Assembly (NCBI GenBank): GCA_949282345.1
Contig: CASDOQ010000025.1
Span: forward strand, 84,127-148,126
Source: an uncultured bacterium
GTDB taxonomy: Bacteria > Bacillota > Clostridia > Oscillospirales > CAG-272
Direction of reading: 5' to 3'
Length of the DNA stretch: 64,000 nt
Part shown: positions 55,962 to 64,000 of the stretch, in pieces
Layout: every line of letters starts with the position of its first letter
Numbering within the stretch: the first letter of the stretch is position 1
Translations under genes and position numbers: made by a program
Notes under the pieces: model-generated
The model's database searches: none
What the model saw: the letters and a program-made list of their open reading frames with translations, nothing else
What the model was told of the DNA's origin: nothing

Positions 55962-55973
55962 AAATACCCCCGA

Positions 55974-57227
55974 TTATGCTTCAAGTGAGACGGTTATCTC
56001 ACCGTTTTTTATCTCCCGTATCACATCGGCGCTTATCGTCACCGTCTCCATCTCGCCGGGTGCAAGCTTCTGCTTTTTCTTTGAGAGTATAACTCTGTCG
56101 GCAGATTTTACCGTGAGCCTTACATCACGGAAAATATCGCTCACTCTGAAATAAAGTGTTGTGTCCTTTATCTCGGTGAGTTTTCTCGGCACGGTGTAGC
56201 GCACCTTGCCGTCGGTTCTGATGTTGATATCCGCTTCCCCCTTAGCCTGTCCCCTGATAAAGTCAACAGCGCCACAGGCGCAAATCTCTGCCTCCTCCGA
56301 CACATAGTCGACAAGGTCATGAACGTGAAGAACGTTTCCGCATGCAAAAATACCCTTTACATCCGTCTCACGGCTTCCGTCAACCACGGCGCCGTTTGTC
56401 ACACGGTCAATAGTGATACCCGCACTCCGTGTAAGTTCATTTTCAGGAATCAGTCCGCAGGAGAGTAGTAGCGTGTCACATTCTATAAATCTCGCAGTAT
56501 CCATGATCGGACGGCGGTTTTCGTCAACCTTGGCAATCGTCACACCCGTAACTCTCTCCTTGCCGTGAATCTCTATCACCGTATGTGAGAGAAAAAGAGG
56601 TATATCAAAGTCATTGAGGCACTGCTCAATATTTCTCGCAAGGCCGCCCGAATACGGCATAAGCTCGCACACGCACTCAACCTTTGCACCCTCAAGCGTC
56701 ATTCTCCTTGCCATTATAAGTCCGATATCTCCCGAGCCGAGGATTACCACCCTTTTGCCGGGCATATACCCTTTCATGTTGACATATTTCTGCGCCGTGC
56801 CTGCGGTATAAACTCCGCTCGGACGGGTACCGGCAATATTCAGCGCACCCTTCGGCCTCTCACGGCATCCCATGGCGAGGATTATTGCACCCGCTTCTAT
56901 CTCAAAAATGCCCTCTTTGCAGTTCTGCGCCGTCAGGATACGGTTCTTGTCAATACCCGTAACCATAGTCTCAAGCATATAAGGAATTTTATATTCAAGC
57001 ACCTTTTCTATATAGCGGTGGGCATATTCGGGGCCCGTCAGCTCCTCGCCGAAGCGGTGCAGCCCGAATCCGTTGTGTATACACTGCCTGAGAATGCCGC
57101 CAAGAGCATTGTCCCTCTCAAGAATCAGAATATCACGCAGTCCCCTCTCGTATGCCGCTACCGCGGCGGACATGCCGGCAGGGCCGCCGCCCACAATCAC
57201 AAGTTCCTTTTTTATTCTCTTTATCAT
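55974..57227 (-). CDS. FAD-dependent pyridine nucleotide-disulphide oxidoreductase-like protein
   Basis: This is a 417-residue flavoprotein. The N-terminal dinucleotide motif is VIVGGGPAGMSAA, a second nucleotide motif VVILGSGDIGLIMARRM is near residue 165, and the FAD-site GIFACGNVLHVHDLVDYVSEEA is near 295. It is the middle gene of the oxidoreductase-oxidoreductase-DUF1667 trio of anaerobic glycerol-3-phosphate dehydrogenase-like systems, probably paired with the glpA-like gene upstream. The direct substrate is not shown. Confidence 0.88.
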   Translation of the reverse strand: MIKRIKKELVIVGGGPAGMSAAVAAYERGLRDILILERDNALGGILRQCIHNGFGLHRFGEELTGPEYAHRYIEKVLEYKIPYMLETMVTGIDKNRILTAQNCKEGIFEIEAGAIILAMGCRERPKGALNIAGTRPSGVYTAGTAQKYVNMKGYMPGKRVVILGSGDIGLIMARRMTLEGAKVECVCELMPYSGGLARNIEQCLNDFDIPLFLSHTVIEIHGKERVTGVTIAKVDENRRPIMDTARFIECDTLLLSCGLIPENELTRSAGITIDRVTNGAVVDGSRETDVKGIFACGNVLHVHDLVDYVSEEAEICACGAVDFIRGQAKGEADINIRTDGKVRYTVPRKLTEIKDTTLYFRVSDIFRDVRLTVKSADRVILSKKKQKLAPGEMETVTISADVIREIKNGEITVSLEA

Positions 57228-57354
57228 AATAACACTCGCCTTCGTTTGTTGTTGGTAATTCTCGCTCAGAGTTTTCTAATATGAGTTAAAAACACGGCAC
57301 GGGTGCGGCTGTCTCTCTATGTAAAGCCGCCCTTACTGCGTTTTAAAAGAAAAA

Positions 57355-58779
57355 TCATTCCTTGGTTTTGCCGATATTGATATAGGACTCGCCGCCGAAC
57401 TTTGTAATATCCTGATAGTCGCATCCCAGCTCCCTTGCAAGCAGCTCTACAACATACGGCGCGCAGAATCCGCCCTGGCACCTGCCCATGCCCGACCTGG
57501 TCCTTCTCTTTACGCCGTCAAGGTCATGCGGCTTCGGATTAGTCCTTATCGCCTCAAGAATTTCTCCCTCGCTTACCGTCTCGCAGCGGCAGATTATATG
57601 CGCATACTCCGGGTGCTCCTTGATTATCTCGTTTTTCTCATCGTTTGAGAGCTCTCTGAAAGCGTGGAGCGGTTTTCTCTTTGAAATATGATTTTCACGG
57701 GGGGTGAGCCGAACTCCGCTTTCGATAAGCAGATCCCTCACATACTCCGCAATCGCAGGTGCCGAAGAAAGTCCGGGGCTCTCTATGCCTGCACAGTTTA
57801 CAAATCCGTCTTTACAGTTTATGATAAAGTCGCCGACAGAGCCGGTAGCACGCAGTCCCGTAAATGATGTTATCGTGCCGCCGAAATTAAGCCCGCTGAC
57901 ACTGCGTGACGCCATCCTCCTGACTGTCTCAATACCGCTTGCGGTTGTCGAGGTGTCCTCCTTGTCCGAAATATCCTCTGCGGTGGGACCGAGCAGGAGA
58001 TTTCCGTCAACCGTCGGCGTTACAAGAATACCCTTGCCCATTTTCGACGGACACTGGAATACCGTGTGACTTACAAGTGTACCCCACTCCTTGTCAAGCA
58101 AAATGTACTCGCCGCGCCGAGGCGTCACGGTAAAGGAGCTGTCCCCTGCCATCCGTGCCACATCATCCGAGTAAACTCCCGCACAGTTTATCACAATCTC
58201 AGCCTCAATGAACTCGTCCCCGCTGTAAACCTTATATCCTTTTTCCGTCTTTTCAATCCTTGTTACGGGGAAATTGAGCTTGAGCTCGGCTCCGTTATCC
58301 ATAGCGTTTCCGACAGCCGCCATGCAAAGCTCATACGGACAGACAATACCGCCTGTCGGAGCGACAAGCGCCGCCACAACCTCATCTCCGATATTCGGCT
58401 CAAGCTTTAATACCTCGTCTCTGTCAACTACTCTGAGCCCCTCAACACCGTTGGCAATTCCCCTTTGCATAAGAGCATTAAGTGTTTCTCTGTCCTCGTC
58501 ATTAAATCCGAGCACCAGGGAGCCGTTATTTTTGTATTTAACCCCGAGTTCACGGCAATATTCTTCCATCATCTTTGAGCCGCGGACATTGAGTTTTGCC
58601 TTAAGACTGCCCTCTTTGGCGTCAAAGCCTGCATGGACAATAGCGCTGTTTGCTTTGGTTGCGCCCATCGCCACATCCCCCATCTTCTCCGCAATAACAA
58701 CATCAAGCTTATATTTCATAAGCTCTCTCGCCACACAGCCGCCTACAACGCCTGCGCCTATTATACAAATATCATGCAT
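57355..58779 (-). CDS. NAD(P)/FAD-dependent oxidoreductase, GlpA-like with BFD-type Fe-S domain
   Basis: This is a 474-residue protein. A DAO-type flavin domain (ICIIGAGVVGGCVARELMKY; ATKANSAIVHAGFD; GIVCPYELCMAA) is followed by a C-terminal cysteine-rich [2Fe-2S] bfd-like domain (IICRCETVSEGEIL, RTRSGMGRCQGGFC). This arrangement is known in anaerobic glycerol-3-phosphate dehydrogenase GlpA-like proteins. The ATG at 58779 follows AGGTGG. It is the first gene of the trio with the second flavoprotein and DUF1667, with a promoter at 58855-58883. No glycerol kinase or facilitator lies in the window. Confidence 0.9.
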   Translation of the reverse strand: MHDICIIGAGVVGGCVARELMKYKLDVVIAEKMGDVAMGATKANSAIVHAGFDAKEGSLKAKLNVRGSKMMEEYCRELGVKYKNNGSLVLGFNDEDRETLNALMQRGIANGVEGLRVVDRDEVLKLEPNIGDEVVAALVAPTGGIVCPYELCMAAVGNAMDNGAELKLNFPVTRIEKTEKGYKVYSGDEFIEAEIVINCAGVYSDDVARMAGDSSFTVTPRRGEYILLDKEWGTLVSHTVFQCPSKMGKGILVTPTVDGNLLLGPTAEDISDKEDTSTTASGIETVRRMASRSVSGLNFGGTITSFTGLRATGSVGDFIINCKDGFVNCAGIESPGLSSAPAIAEYVRDLLIESGVRLTPRENHISKRKPLHAFRELSNDEKNEIIKEHPEYAHIICRCETVSEGEILEAIRTNPKPHDLDGVKRRTRSGMGRCQGGFCAPYVVELLARELGCDYQDITKFGGESYINIGKTKE

Positions 58780-58854
58780 AATATCCACCTCAATACTTAT
58801 TAGATCAAAAATCACGTGTATATATCTTATATAATAAAATTCTTTTATATCGGT

Positions 58855-58883
58855 ATTATAGCACATGCATACCTTTAAATCAA
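58855..58883 (-). promoter_or_regulatory. Sigma-A promoter of the GlpA-like operon
   Basis: TTGATT (58883-58878) and TATAAT (58860-58855) on the minus strand with a 17-nt spacer; leader of about 70 nt. Confidence 0.75.
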
Positions 58884-59136
58884 GTTTAATTTATCAATTC
58901 TTATTTTCTTTTCGGAAAACACTTTTTAAAAGAGAAAAGTCCGCCCAAAGAAAAATATGCGCCCTGCGGCGCAAATACTGACTGAAAAATTGCCATCGGC
59001 AACACAAAAGTCACTGCCCGCAAAGCCTCACCGCATATTATACCTCACCGGGTGTGTGTCTGAGGTGCGTCAAGCTGAAAAAATCCGAAAAAAACGGGTA
59101 AAACACCCCCAAAAATTCAACACGCCCCCATTTGTC

Positions 59137-59158
59137 TGACATTTCGGCATAAATGTCA
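59137..59158. repeat. Perfect 8-bp palindrome overlapping a start region
   Basis: TGACATTT (59137-59144) and AAATGTCA (59151-59158) flank a 6-nt loop, overlapping the apparent ATG at 59153. It could be an operator or a weak hairpin. Confidence 0.4.
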
Positions 59159-59494
59159 ATTTTTGCATTTTATTGGTTAAAAAATCGCAAAAAGCATTTA
59201 CATATTTATATATGTGTTATAATTTACAGTTGGATAAATGTAATTTTAGGCTCGCTCATTGCGTTTGTCACACTTATAGTCGCGGCTATACAGCTTATTA
59301 ACGGGGACGCAAACCGGTATACTATGTTTATCATCTTTGTTGTCAGTGCTCTCGCCACTATTCTGTCACATCTGTTCCTGCATATCCTTTTCGGTTTTTT
59401 CTATGACATAAGAAAAATCAGAATCAGCTCAGACAGCTCGCCTGTCAGCAGAGAATTTGAAGCAATTAACATCAACGACATACCTGAAATATGA
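59153..59494 (+). CDS. Small membrane protein, unknown
   Basis: This is a 113-residue protein with two membrane segments near residues 28-50 and 56-85 and a short polar C-terminus (SREFEAININDIPEI). No family was recognised. The start is uncertain: the ATG at 59153 lies inside a palindrome and lacks a ribosome site, and a TATAAT (about 59218) downstream of it raises the possibility of a later start. It lies 12 nt upstream of the LRR protein gene, so the two are likely co-transcribed. Confidence 0.5.
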   Translation: MSIFAFYWLKNRKKHLHIYICVIIYSWINVILGSLIAFVTLIVAAIQLINGDANRYTMFIIFVVSALATILSHLFLHILFGFFYDIRKIRISSDSSPVSREFEAININDIPEI

Positions 59495-59506
59495 GAGGAA
59501 GCATTA

Positions 59507-61081
59507 ATGTCTGAGAGATTTTCAAAATTATTTTTACTACCGAAAAATCTGTACACAAAAGACTCCCCCGTTATAATCAGAGCCGGTGCACTGCTGAAAG
59601 ATAATATAACAGGGCGTATCTATGCGCTGGTGAAATTCAAAAACATCTCGGAAAGCACGGTAAAAAGTCTGAAAGTGAGCATATCCGAATTTGACCAGCT
59701 TGAAAGACCGATTGAGGGCAGTACGGTATATCAGTATTTAGACCTTAATGTAAAGCGAGACGAAGAGTTCGGTCAGAAAACTTTGATCCCGATACCCGAC
59801 GTTTCCGTGCGCTCATTTGACATATCGGTTGATGAGGTCGGTTTTTCAGACAACAGCGTTTACACCTGCGGAAAGCAAAATTGGGAAAGTCTTCCCGAAG
59901 AAAAAGCTATACCGTACGATTACCTTCCCGCATACCGCTCGCTATACTGCGAGGCGGCTGTCTGTGAGCCGTGGTTTACAGAAGAAATCTGGTGCTGCGC
60001 GTGCGGAAAAATAAACGGCAAAGATGAAAAGTCATGCCACGCTTGCGGCGCCTCCCGCTCGGCGCTTGAAAATATTGACGATAAAACAGTAACAGAAAAA
60101 ATCTCGGAGTTTAAATATGAGAACGCCAATGCTCTGCTCCAAAAAAGCGACCTCAAGTCGCTGAAGAAAGCCGAGAGCGTATTTCTCTCGCTTGAAAACT
60201 ACAAAGACTCCGAAGCAAAAGCCAAAATATGCACTGATAAAATTGACAAAATTAAAAAATCCAAGGCAAAAAACAAACGCATTTTTATAATTTCAGGCAT
60301 ATCGGCGGCAGCTGTAATCTTTTTGACCTGTATCTCATTTATAATATGGGCTTTATCCCCTGCCGCAGACTATACTTATACCGCAGTTGAGGGCGGATAC
60401 TCCGTTTCATGCGATGACATTTCGATTAAAAAAGCTGAAATTCCCTCAAAACACAAGGGCAAGCCTGTTGTCGCAATCGGTGAAGGTGCATTCAAAGATT
60501 GCCTTAGCCTTGAAAGCGTTATTATCCCTGACAGCGTAACGAGTATCGGTTACGGCGCATTTCAAAACTGCACCTCCCTCTCAAGCTTAACCATTTCCGA
60601 CAGTGTTACATCTATCGGAGGCAGAGCATTCTCAGGTTGCTTAAGTCTTACGGATATTACCGTGCCCGACAGTGTTGAGAATATCGGATACAATGCTTTT
60701 GCGGACTGCGACAACCTGACAAGCATTACTCTGCCGTTTGTCGGAGAAACAATAAACGGAACAAATAACACTCATCTCGGATATATTTTCGGAGCGATAC
60801 GCTATGCGACAAATTACAATTATGTGCCGAGATCGCTGACACATGTGACGGTAACAGGCGGTAACAGTTTCGGTGTAGGCGCATTTTACAATTGCCTATC
60901 CCTGAAGAGCATATGTATACCTGACAGTGTAAAACACATTGACGACAACGCATTTAGAGAGTGCTTGAGCCTCACGGATGTATATTACATGGGAAGTATA
61001 AAGGATTGGTCTCAAATTACAATAGGCTCATACAACAGTGCAGTTAAATATGCGGAAATTCACTATAACTACGTTCCGTAA
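59507..61081 (+). CDS. BspA-type leucine-rich repeat protein with zinc ribbon and one membrane helix
   Basis: This is a 524-residue protein. A cytoplasmic N-terminal part carries a zinc-ribbon-like CCACGKINGKDEKSCHACG (Cys164, 166, 177, 180). A charged helical region leads to a single membrane helix near residues 258-282, and the outer C-terminal part has BspA/Treponema-type LRRs (AFKDCLSLESVIIPDSVTSIG and copies ending in IPDSV). Such repeats mediate binding to host or other surfaces. The ATG follows GAGGAAG. It ends at 61116-61149. Confidence 0.8.
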   Translation: MSERFSKLFLLPKNLYTKDSPVIIRAGALLKDNITGRIYALVKFKNISESTVKSLKVSISEFDQLERPIEGSTVYQYLDLNVKRDEEFGQKTLIPIPDVSVRSFDISVDEVGFSDNSVYTCGKQNWESLPEEKAIPYDYLPAYRSLYCEAAVCEPWFTEEIWCCACGKINGKDEKSCHACGASRSALENIDDKTVTEKISEFKYENANALLQKSDLKSLKKAESVFLSLENYKDSEAKAKICTDKIDKIKKSKAKNKRIFIISGISAAAVIFLTCISFIIWALSPAADYTYTAVEGGYSVSCDDISIKKAEIPSKHKGKPVVAIGEGAFKDCLSLESVIIPDSVTSIGYGAFQNCTSLSSLTISDSVTSIGGRAFSGCLSLTDITVPDSVENIGYNAFADCDNLTSITLPFVGETINGTNNTHLGYIFGAIRYATNYNYVPRSLTHVTVTGGNSFGVGAFYNCLSLKSICIPDSVKHIDDNAFRECLSLTDVYYMGSIKDWSQITIGSYNSAVKYAEIHYNYVP

Positions 61082-61115
61082 GATACGGTTTAAAAAATCA
61101 AGTAAACAATAATCA

Positions 61116-61149
61116 AAACAGCGAGGCAAAATTTTGCCTCGCTGTTTTT
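61116..61149. terminator. Bidirectional rho-independent terminator
   Basis: AACAGCGAGGCAAAA/TTTTGCCTCGCTGTT palindrome with a T-run, between the convergent LRR and rny genes. Confidence 0.9.
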
Positions 61150-61199
61150 CGGTGCAAAGAATGTACCGTGTTGTATTTTATTTATGTATGATACATAAA

Positions 61200-62741
61200 T
61201 TATTTTGCATAATCAACCGTTCTGCTCTCTCGGATCACGCTGACCTTGATCTGGCCGGGATAGTCGAGCTGTTCCTCGATCTTCCTTGCGATGTCACGGG
61301 CAAGCAGCTTCATGCTGTCGTCGTCCACAACATCCGGCTTAACCATAACTCTGACCTCACGGCCCGCCTGAATTGCAAACGTCTTCTCAACTCCCTCAAA
61401 CTCGCTTGACACTTCCTCAAGCTTCTGAAGTCTCTTGATGTAGTTTTCAACATTCTCGCGTCTTGCGCCGGGTCTTGCCGCGCTGATGGCGTCCGCAGCC
61501 TGAATAATAAAGTCAAGCGGCGTCACAGGCTCAACATCGTTATGGTGCGCCTCAATGGCGTGAATTATATCCTTGTTCTCACGGTATTTTGTGGCGATGT
61601 CAACGCCGAGGGTGATATGCGAGCCCTCGCTCTCCGCCGTAACCGCCTTACCGATATCATGCAGCAGTCCCGCTCTTCTGGCAAGAGTCACATCAACGCC
61701 CATCTCATCCGCAATCACGCCCGCAAGCATGGAAACCTCTATCGAGTGGCGCAGTGCGTTCTGTCCGTATGATGTGCGGTACTTCATTCTTCCGAGAAGC
61801 TTTATAAGCTCAGGGTGCAAACCGTGCACTCCGGTCTCAAACACCGCTCTCTCGCCCGCCTGCTTGATCTGTGCGTCAACCTCACGGCGAGCCTTCTCAA
61901 CCATCTCCTCAATTCTTGCAGGATGAATTCTTCCGTCGCTGACAAGTCTCTCAAGAGCAATCTTGGCAATTTCGCGTCTCACGGGGTCAAATCCCGACAC
62001 GGTTATAACATCCGGCGTGTCGTCGATAATAAGCTCAACACCGGTAAGGTTCTCGATAGAGCGGATATTTCTTCCCTCTCTTCCGATAATTCTTCCCTTC
62101 ATCTCGTCGCTCGGAATCTCGACAACCGATATCGCAACCTCACTTACATGGTCTGCGGCACAGCGCTGAATCGCAAGAGAGAGAATATCCTTGGCACGCA
62201 TGTCCGCTTCATCCCTGAATTTCTCCTCATACTCGCTGATCTTCATGGCGGTCTCATGCCTCATCTCACTGTCAAGACGGCTGACAAGCTCAGCCTTCGC
62301 CTCTTCCTTTGTGAGCTGTGCATTCTGTTCAAGAACAAGAAGCTGTTTATCGAGAGTTGACTGAATCTCCGCTCTGATCCTGTCGGCATCCTCATGCTTT
62401 TTTGTGAGGAGAGCGTCCTTTTTCTCCACAGCCTCTATTTTTGCATCAAGAGTTTCCTCCTTCTGCGTTACACGCCTCTCAAGGCGTGTCACCTCTTTGC
62501 GGCGTTCTTTGTTTTCAAACTCCGCCTCTCTTTTCATCTGAAAAATTTCTTCCTTAGCGGAAATAATGGCCTCTTTCTTGGCTCTCTCCGCCTCTTTAAT
62601 TGTGTCCTCAAGTATCTTTGTTGCCTGCTCTCTTGCAGAACCGAGTTGTTTTTCGGCTACCATCTTATGGACAACGATAGCTATAACAGCACCGCAGGCT
62701 CCGCCTGCAACAAGTCCTATTATCAAAAAAAGAACTTCCAA
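61200..62741 (-). CDS. rny: Ribonuclease Y
   Basis: RNase Y is the membrane-bound endoribonuclease that starts mRNA decay in Firmicutes. The 513-residue protein has an N-terminal membrane helix ([20 protein letters not shown]), a long coiled coil (about 40-190, rich in Glu and Lys), a KH domain ([23 protein letters not shown] near 215), and an HD domain ([17 protein letters not shown] near 350). The start is a TTG behind GGGAGGTG. AGA arginine codons are common, unlike in the left part of the window. A promoter lies at 63037-63065, giving a leader of about 290 nt. Confidence 0.96.
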   Translation of the reverse strand: MEVLFLIIGLVAGGACGAVIAIVVHKMVAEKQLGSAREQATKILEDTIKEAERAKKEAIISAKEEIFQMKREAEFENKERRKEVTRLERRVTQKEETLDAKIEAVEKKDALLTKKHEDADRIRAEIQSTLDKQLLVLEQNAQLTKEEAKAELVSRLDSEMRHETAMKISEYEEKFRDEADMRAKDILSLAIQRCAADHVSEVAISVVEIPSDEMKGRIIGREGRNIRSIENLTGVELIIDDTPDVITVSGFDPVRREIAKIALERLVSDGRIHPARIEEMVEKARREVDAQIKQAGERAVFETGVHGLHPELIKLLGRMKYRTSYGQNALRHSIEVSMLAGVIADEMGVDVTLARRAGLLHDIGKAVTAESEGSHITLGVDIATKYRENKDIIHAIEAHHNDVEPVTPLDFIIQAADAISAARPGARRENVENYIKRLQKLEEVSSEFEGVEKTFAIQAGREVRVMVKPDVVDDDSMKLLARDIARKIEEQLDYPGQIKVSVIRESRTVDYAK

Positions 62742-63036
62742 TTTACACCTCCCAACGATTACAATTGTAACCTATGTAAAAAGCTGAATTTTTTTAAAAT
62801 ACGCCTGATACATCCGATACGGAGGAAAAACAGAAACAAACCGAATTTAAAACTAAAATTAAAACTGCAAAGCAAAATATATGTCATTTTCGGAAAACCG
62901 AAACGCAAAATTTTTCAAATTCGTTAAAATATATTTAAACAACAGAAAGCCGAATGTAAAGTTAATCAAACCAAATCAGCCTTTATCCCTGAGTTTTATC
63001 CTGTATCGCAAGTGAAAATACCGACGTATACGCTTT

Positions 63037-63065
63037 ATTATAATATATATTTTACATCTTGTCAA
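63037..63065 (-). promoter_or_regulatory. Sigma-A promoter of rny
   Basis: TTGACA (63065-63060) and TATAAT (63042-63037) on the minus strand with a 17-nt spacer. Confidence 0.75.
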
Positions 63066-63282
63066 GGGCTTTGACGAATTCAGGGCGGATAATCGAGATT
63101 TTTTGCGGCGTTTTTTGGGCAAAAGATTGTTATTTCTCTGCACGGGTGCCGCCATCGGTAAAACCCTGCGTAAAAAAGCTGATTTACGCCGCCGAATTTC
63201 AATAAATGTTAAATAAACTTTACACAAACCCCGCTTTTCCGCCTCGGCACCTATGCCTGACATGCCTGAGCGCTGTACACTA

Positions 63283-63365
63283 AGGCATATTACGCAGTAG
63301 CATGTTACGATGTAGCATGATACGATGTAGCATGTTACGGTGTAGCATGTTACGCAGTAACATTC
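63283..63365. repeat. 15-bp tandem repeat array
   Basis: About five copies of TAGCATGTTACGATG with small changes run in tandem (units begin at 63298, 63313, 63328 and 63343, with degenerate copies at either end). There are no spacers, so it is a minisatellite and not a CRISPR array. Confidence 0.8.
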
Positions 63366-63771
63366 GGCTCTGTGGCATGCGGCGTGGCAATATATAGCAC
63401 ATCTGTATGCGGTATTGCGGCATTTTTTCGCACGGGTGCCGCCGTGACATATACACAATTCCATTTTCATTTTAAAATATACGCCGCGGCGGCAGAAGCT
63501 TTTCCCGTGCGGCGCAGAGCGCCGAGAGCATTGAGAAATATTATAATACACATACTGTGGCGCTTTATGCTTGCGGTTTTCCTTTTTAAATTAATTTTCC
63601 CCTGCACTTTTTAAATTTTCCTTCATTAAATATATATAACGGTGACTGGGGCATTTTTTGTTTTTTTCTGAGTTTTGCACTGCTGAACTTTTTTTGGCGC
63701 AAAATTTAGCAGTTGTATTTACAGACGGCTAAAAGTTAACAAAAAGTTCACATATTTTTTCTCATAAACTA

Positions 63772-63799
63772 TTGACAAGGTGGGAAAAAAGATTATAAT
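63772..63799 (+). promoter_or_regulatory. Sigma-A promoter of hrcA
   Basis: TTGACA (63772-63777) and TATAAT (63794-63799) with a 16-nt spacer, just upstream of the CIRCE operator. Confidence 0.8.
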
Positions 63800-63812
63800 A
63801 TACTTATCAAGA

Positions 63813-63839
63813 TTAGCACTCCCATTTGACAAGTGCTAA
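63813..63839. promoter_or_regulatory. CIRCE operator (HrcA binding site)
   Basis: TTAGCACTC, a 9-nt spacer and AAGTGCTAA match the CIRCE consensus (TTAGCACTC-N9-GAGTGCTAA) with one mismatch. It lies between the promoter and the hrcA start, so HrcA should repress its own operon until heat shock. Confidence 0.93.
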
Positions 63840-63863
63840 AATTGAGGATAAGAGGTGAAGAAA

Positions 63864-64000
63864 TTGGATTACTCAGGGCTATCAAAGAGAAAACAGCAGA
63901 TACTTAGGGCAATCGTTGACGCTCACATAGCAGGAGGCGAGCCTGTCGGTTCAAACTATCTGTGCACCAACGCTATGATTTCCTGTTCCTCTGCCACGGT
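63864..64000 (+). CDS. hrcA: Heat-inducible transcription repressor HrcA (partial, 5' end)
   Basis: The N-terminal 45 codons are visible before the window ends. The sequence reads MDYSGLSKRKQQILRAIVDAH, then GGEPVGSNYL, the winged-helix start of HrcA. The start is a TTG behind AAGAGGTG. Its promoter and CIRCE operator lie directly upstream. In most Firmicutes grpE, dnaK and dnaJ follow, but they lie outside the window. Confidence 0.92.
   Translation, partial: MDYSGLSKRKQQILRAIVDAHIAGGEPVGSNYLCTNAMISCSSAT

Larger units (their letters stand above)
62742..63771. other. Long intergenic region between rny and hrcA
   Basis: No convincing gene lies in this roughly 1-kb AT-rich stretch. It holds the rny leader and promoter, two copies of GCACGGGTGCCGCC (63140-63153 and 63430-63443), and a 15-bp tandem repeat array (63283-63365). 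ORFs of 191 and 80 codons here are built from the repeat and low-complexity sequence, without ribosome sites or recognisable domains. Confidence 0.55.

Noticed and set aside
63283..63365. Possible CRISPR array
   Set aside because: The 15-bp units run head to tail without unique spacers, and no cas genes are in the window.
62976..63551. 191-codon minus-strand ORF with repeated Cys-Tyr units
   Set aside because: The protein repeat (CYTVTCYIVSCY) is just the translation of the 15-bp DNA tandem repeat. There is no ribosome site, and the rny promoter lies within it.

Overview
The window reads as anaerobic, spore-forming Firmicutes (class Clostridia), probably gut-associated. The evidence is a forespore sigma factor gene (sigG), a large Bacillus/Clostridia-type SRP RNA beside dnaX, RqcH, TrmK, a minimal SufCB pair, several glycoside hydrolases, sigma-A promoters with clean 17-nt spacers, and many GTG/TTG starts. 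No species can be named from sequence alone.

The window has two halves. Bases 1 to about 49,630 are GC-rich, with CGC/CGT arginine and ATC isoleucine codons. From left to right this half carries: the end of a YfhO-type membrane protein and ruvAB; a DnaA-box-like intergenic region; a CofE-like ligase; a polar amino-acid ABC transporter; guaB and a GH36-like glycosidase; a ZIP transporter; MnmM and RqcH; the sufC-sufB pair; a zinc-ribbon membrane protein; a DUF4432 epimerase-like protein and a GH2 beta-galactosidase; tRNA-Val; a four-gene sugar-acid operon (LarA-like, PHP, gnd, PfkB kinase); the dnaX-ebfC-recR-MBL lipoprotein cluster headed by the SRP RNA; an SDR, RlmA and QueA; dapA; a propeller-like membrane protein; a HAD phosphatase and tyrS; Nif3, TrmK and a DUF1858 protein; prfB; an AraC regulator converging on a GH29 fucosidase; sigG; and a CMK-like kinase, argS and yebC, followed by an HPr-like gene.

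At about 49,634-50,195 lies an ORF-less group II intron on the minus strand, directly after a transcription terminator. Beyond it base composition and codon choice change sharply (AT-richer, AGA/ATA codons) and stay changed to the end of the window, even in housekeeping genes (rny, hrcA). This second half holds an ATPase-FtsX fusion transporter, a CmpB-like membrane protein, an MBL hydrolase, an anaerobic glycerol-3-phosphate dehydrogenase-like trio with a PAP2 phosphatase, an LRR surface protein, ribonuclease Y, and the start of hrcA behind a CIRCE operator.

The strongest single observation is this compositional break exactly at a mobile-element copy. It suggests either a chimeric assembly joined through a multi-copy intron or, less likely, a very large transfer. 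Other points of interest are the LarA-like/PHP/gnd/PfkB operon of unknown substrate, an HPr homologue with Asp in place of the phosphorylated His, possible ArgR operators, a DnaA-box-like cluster, and the minimal SufCB pair.
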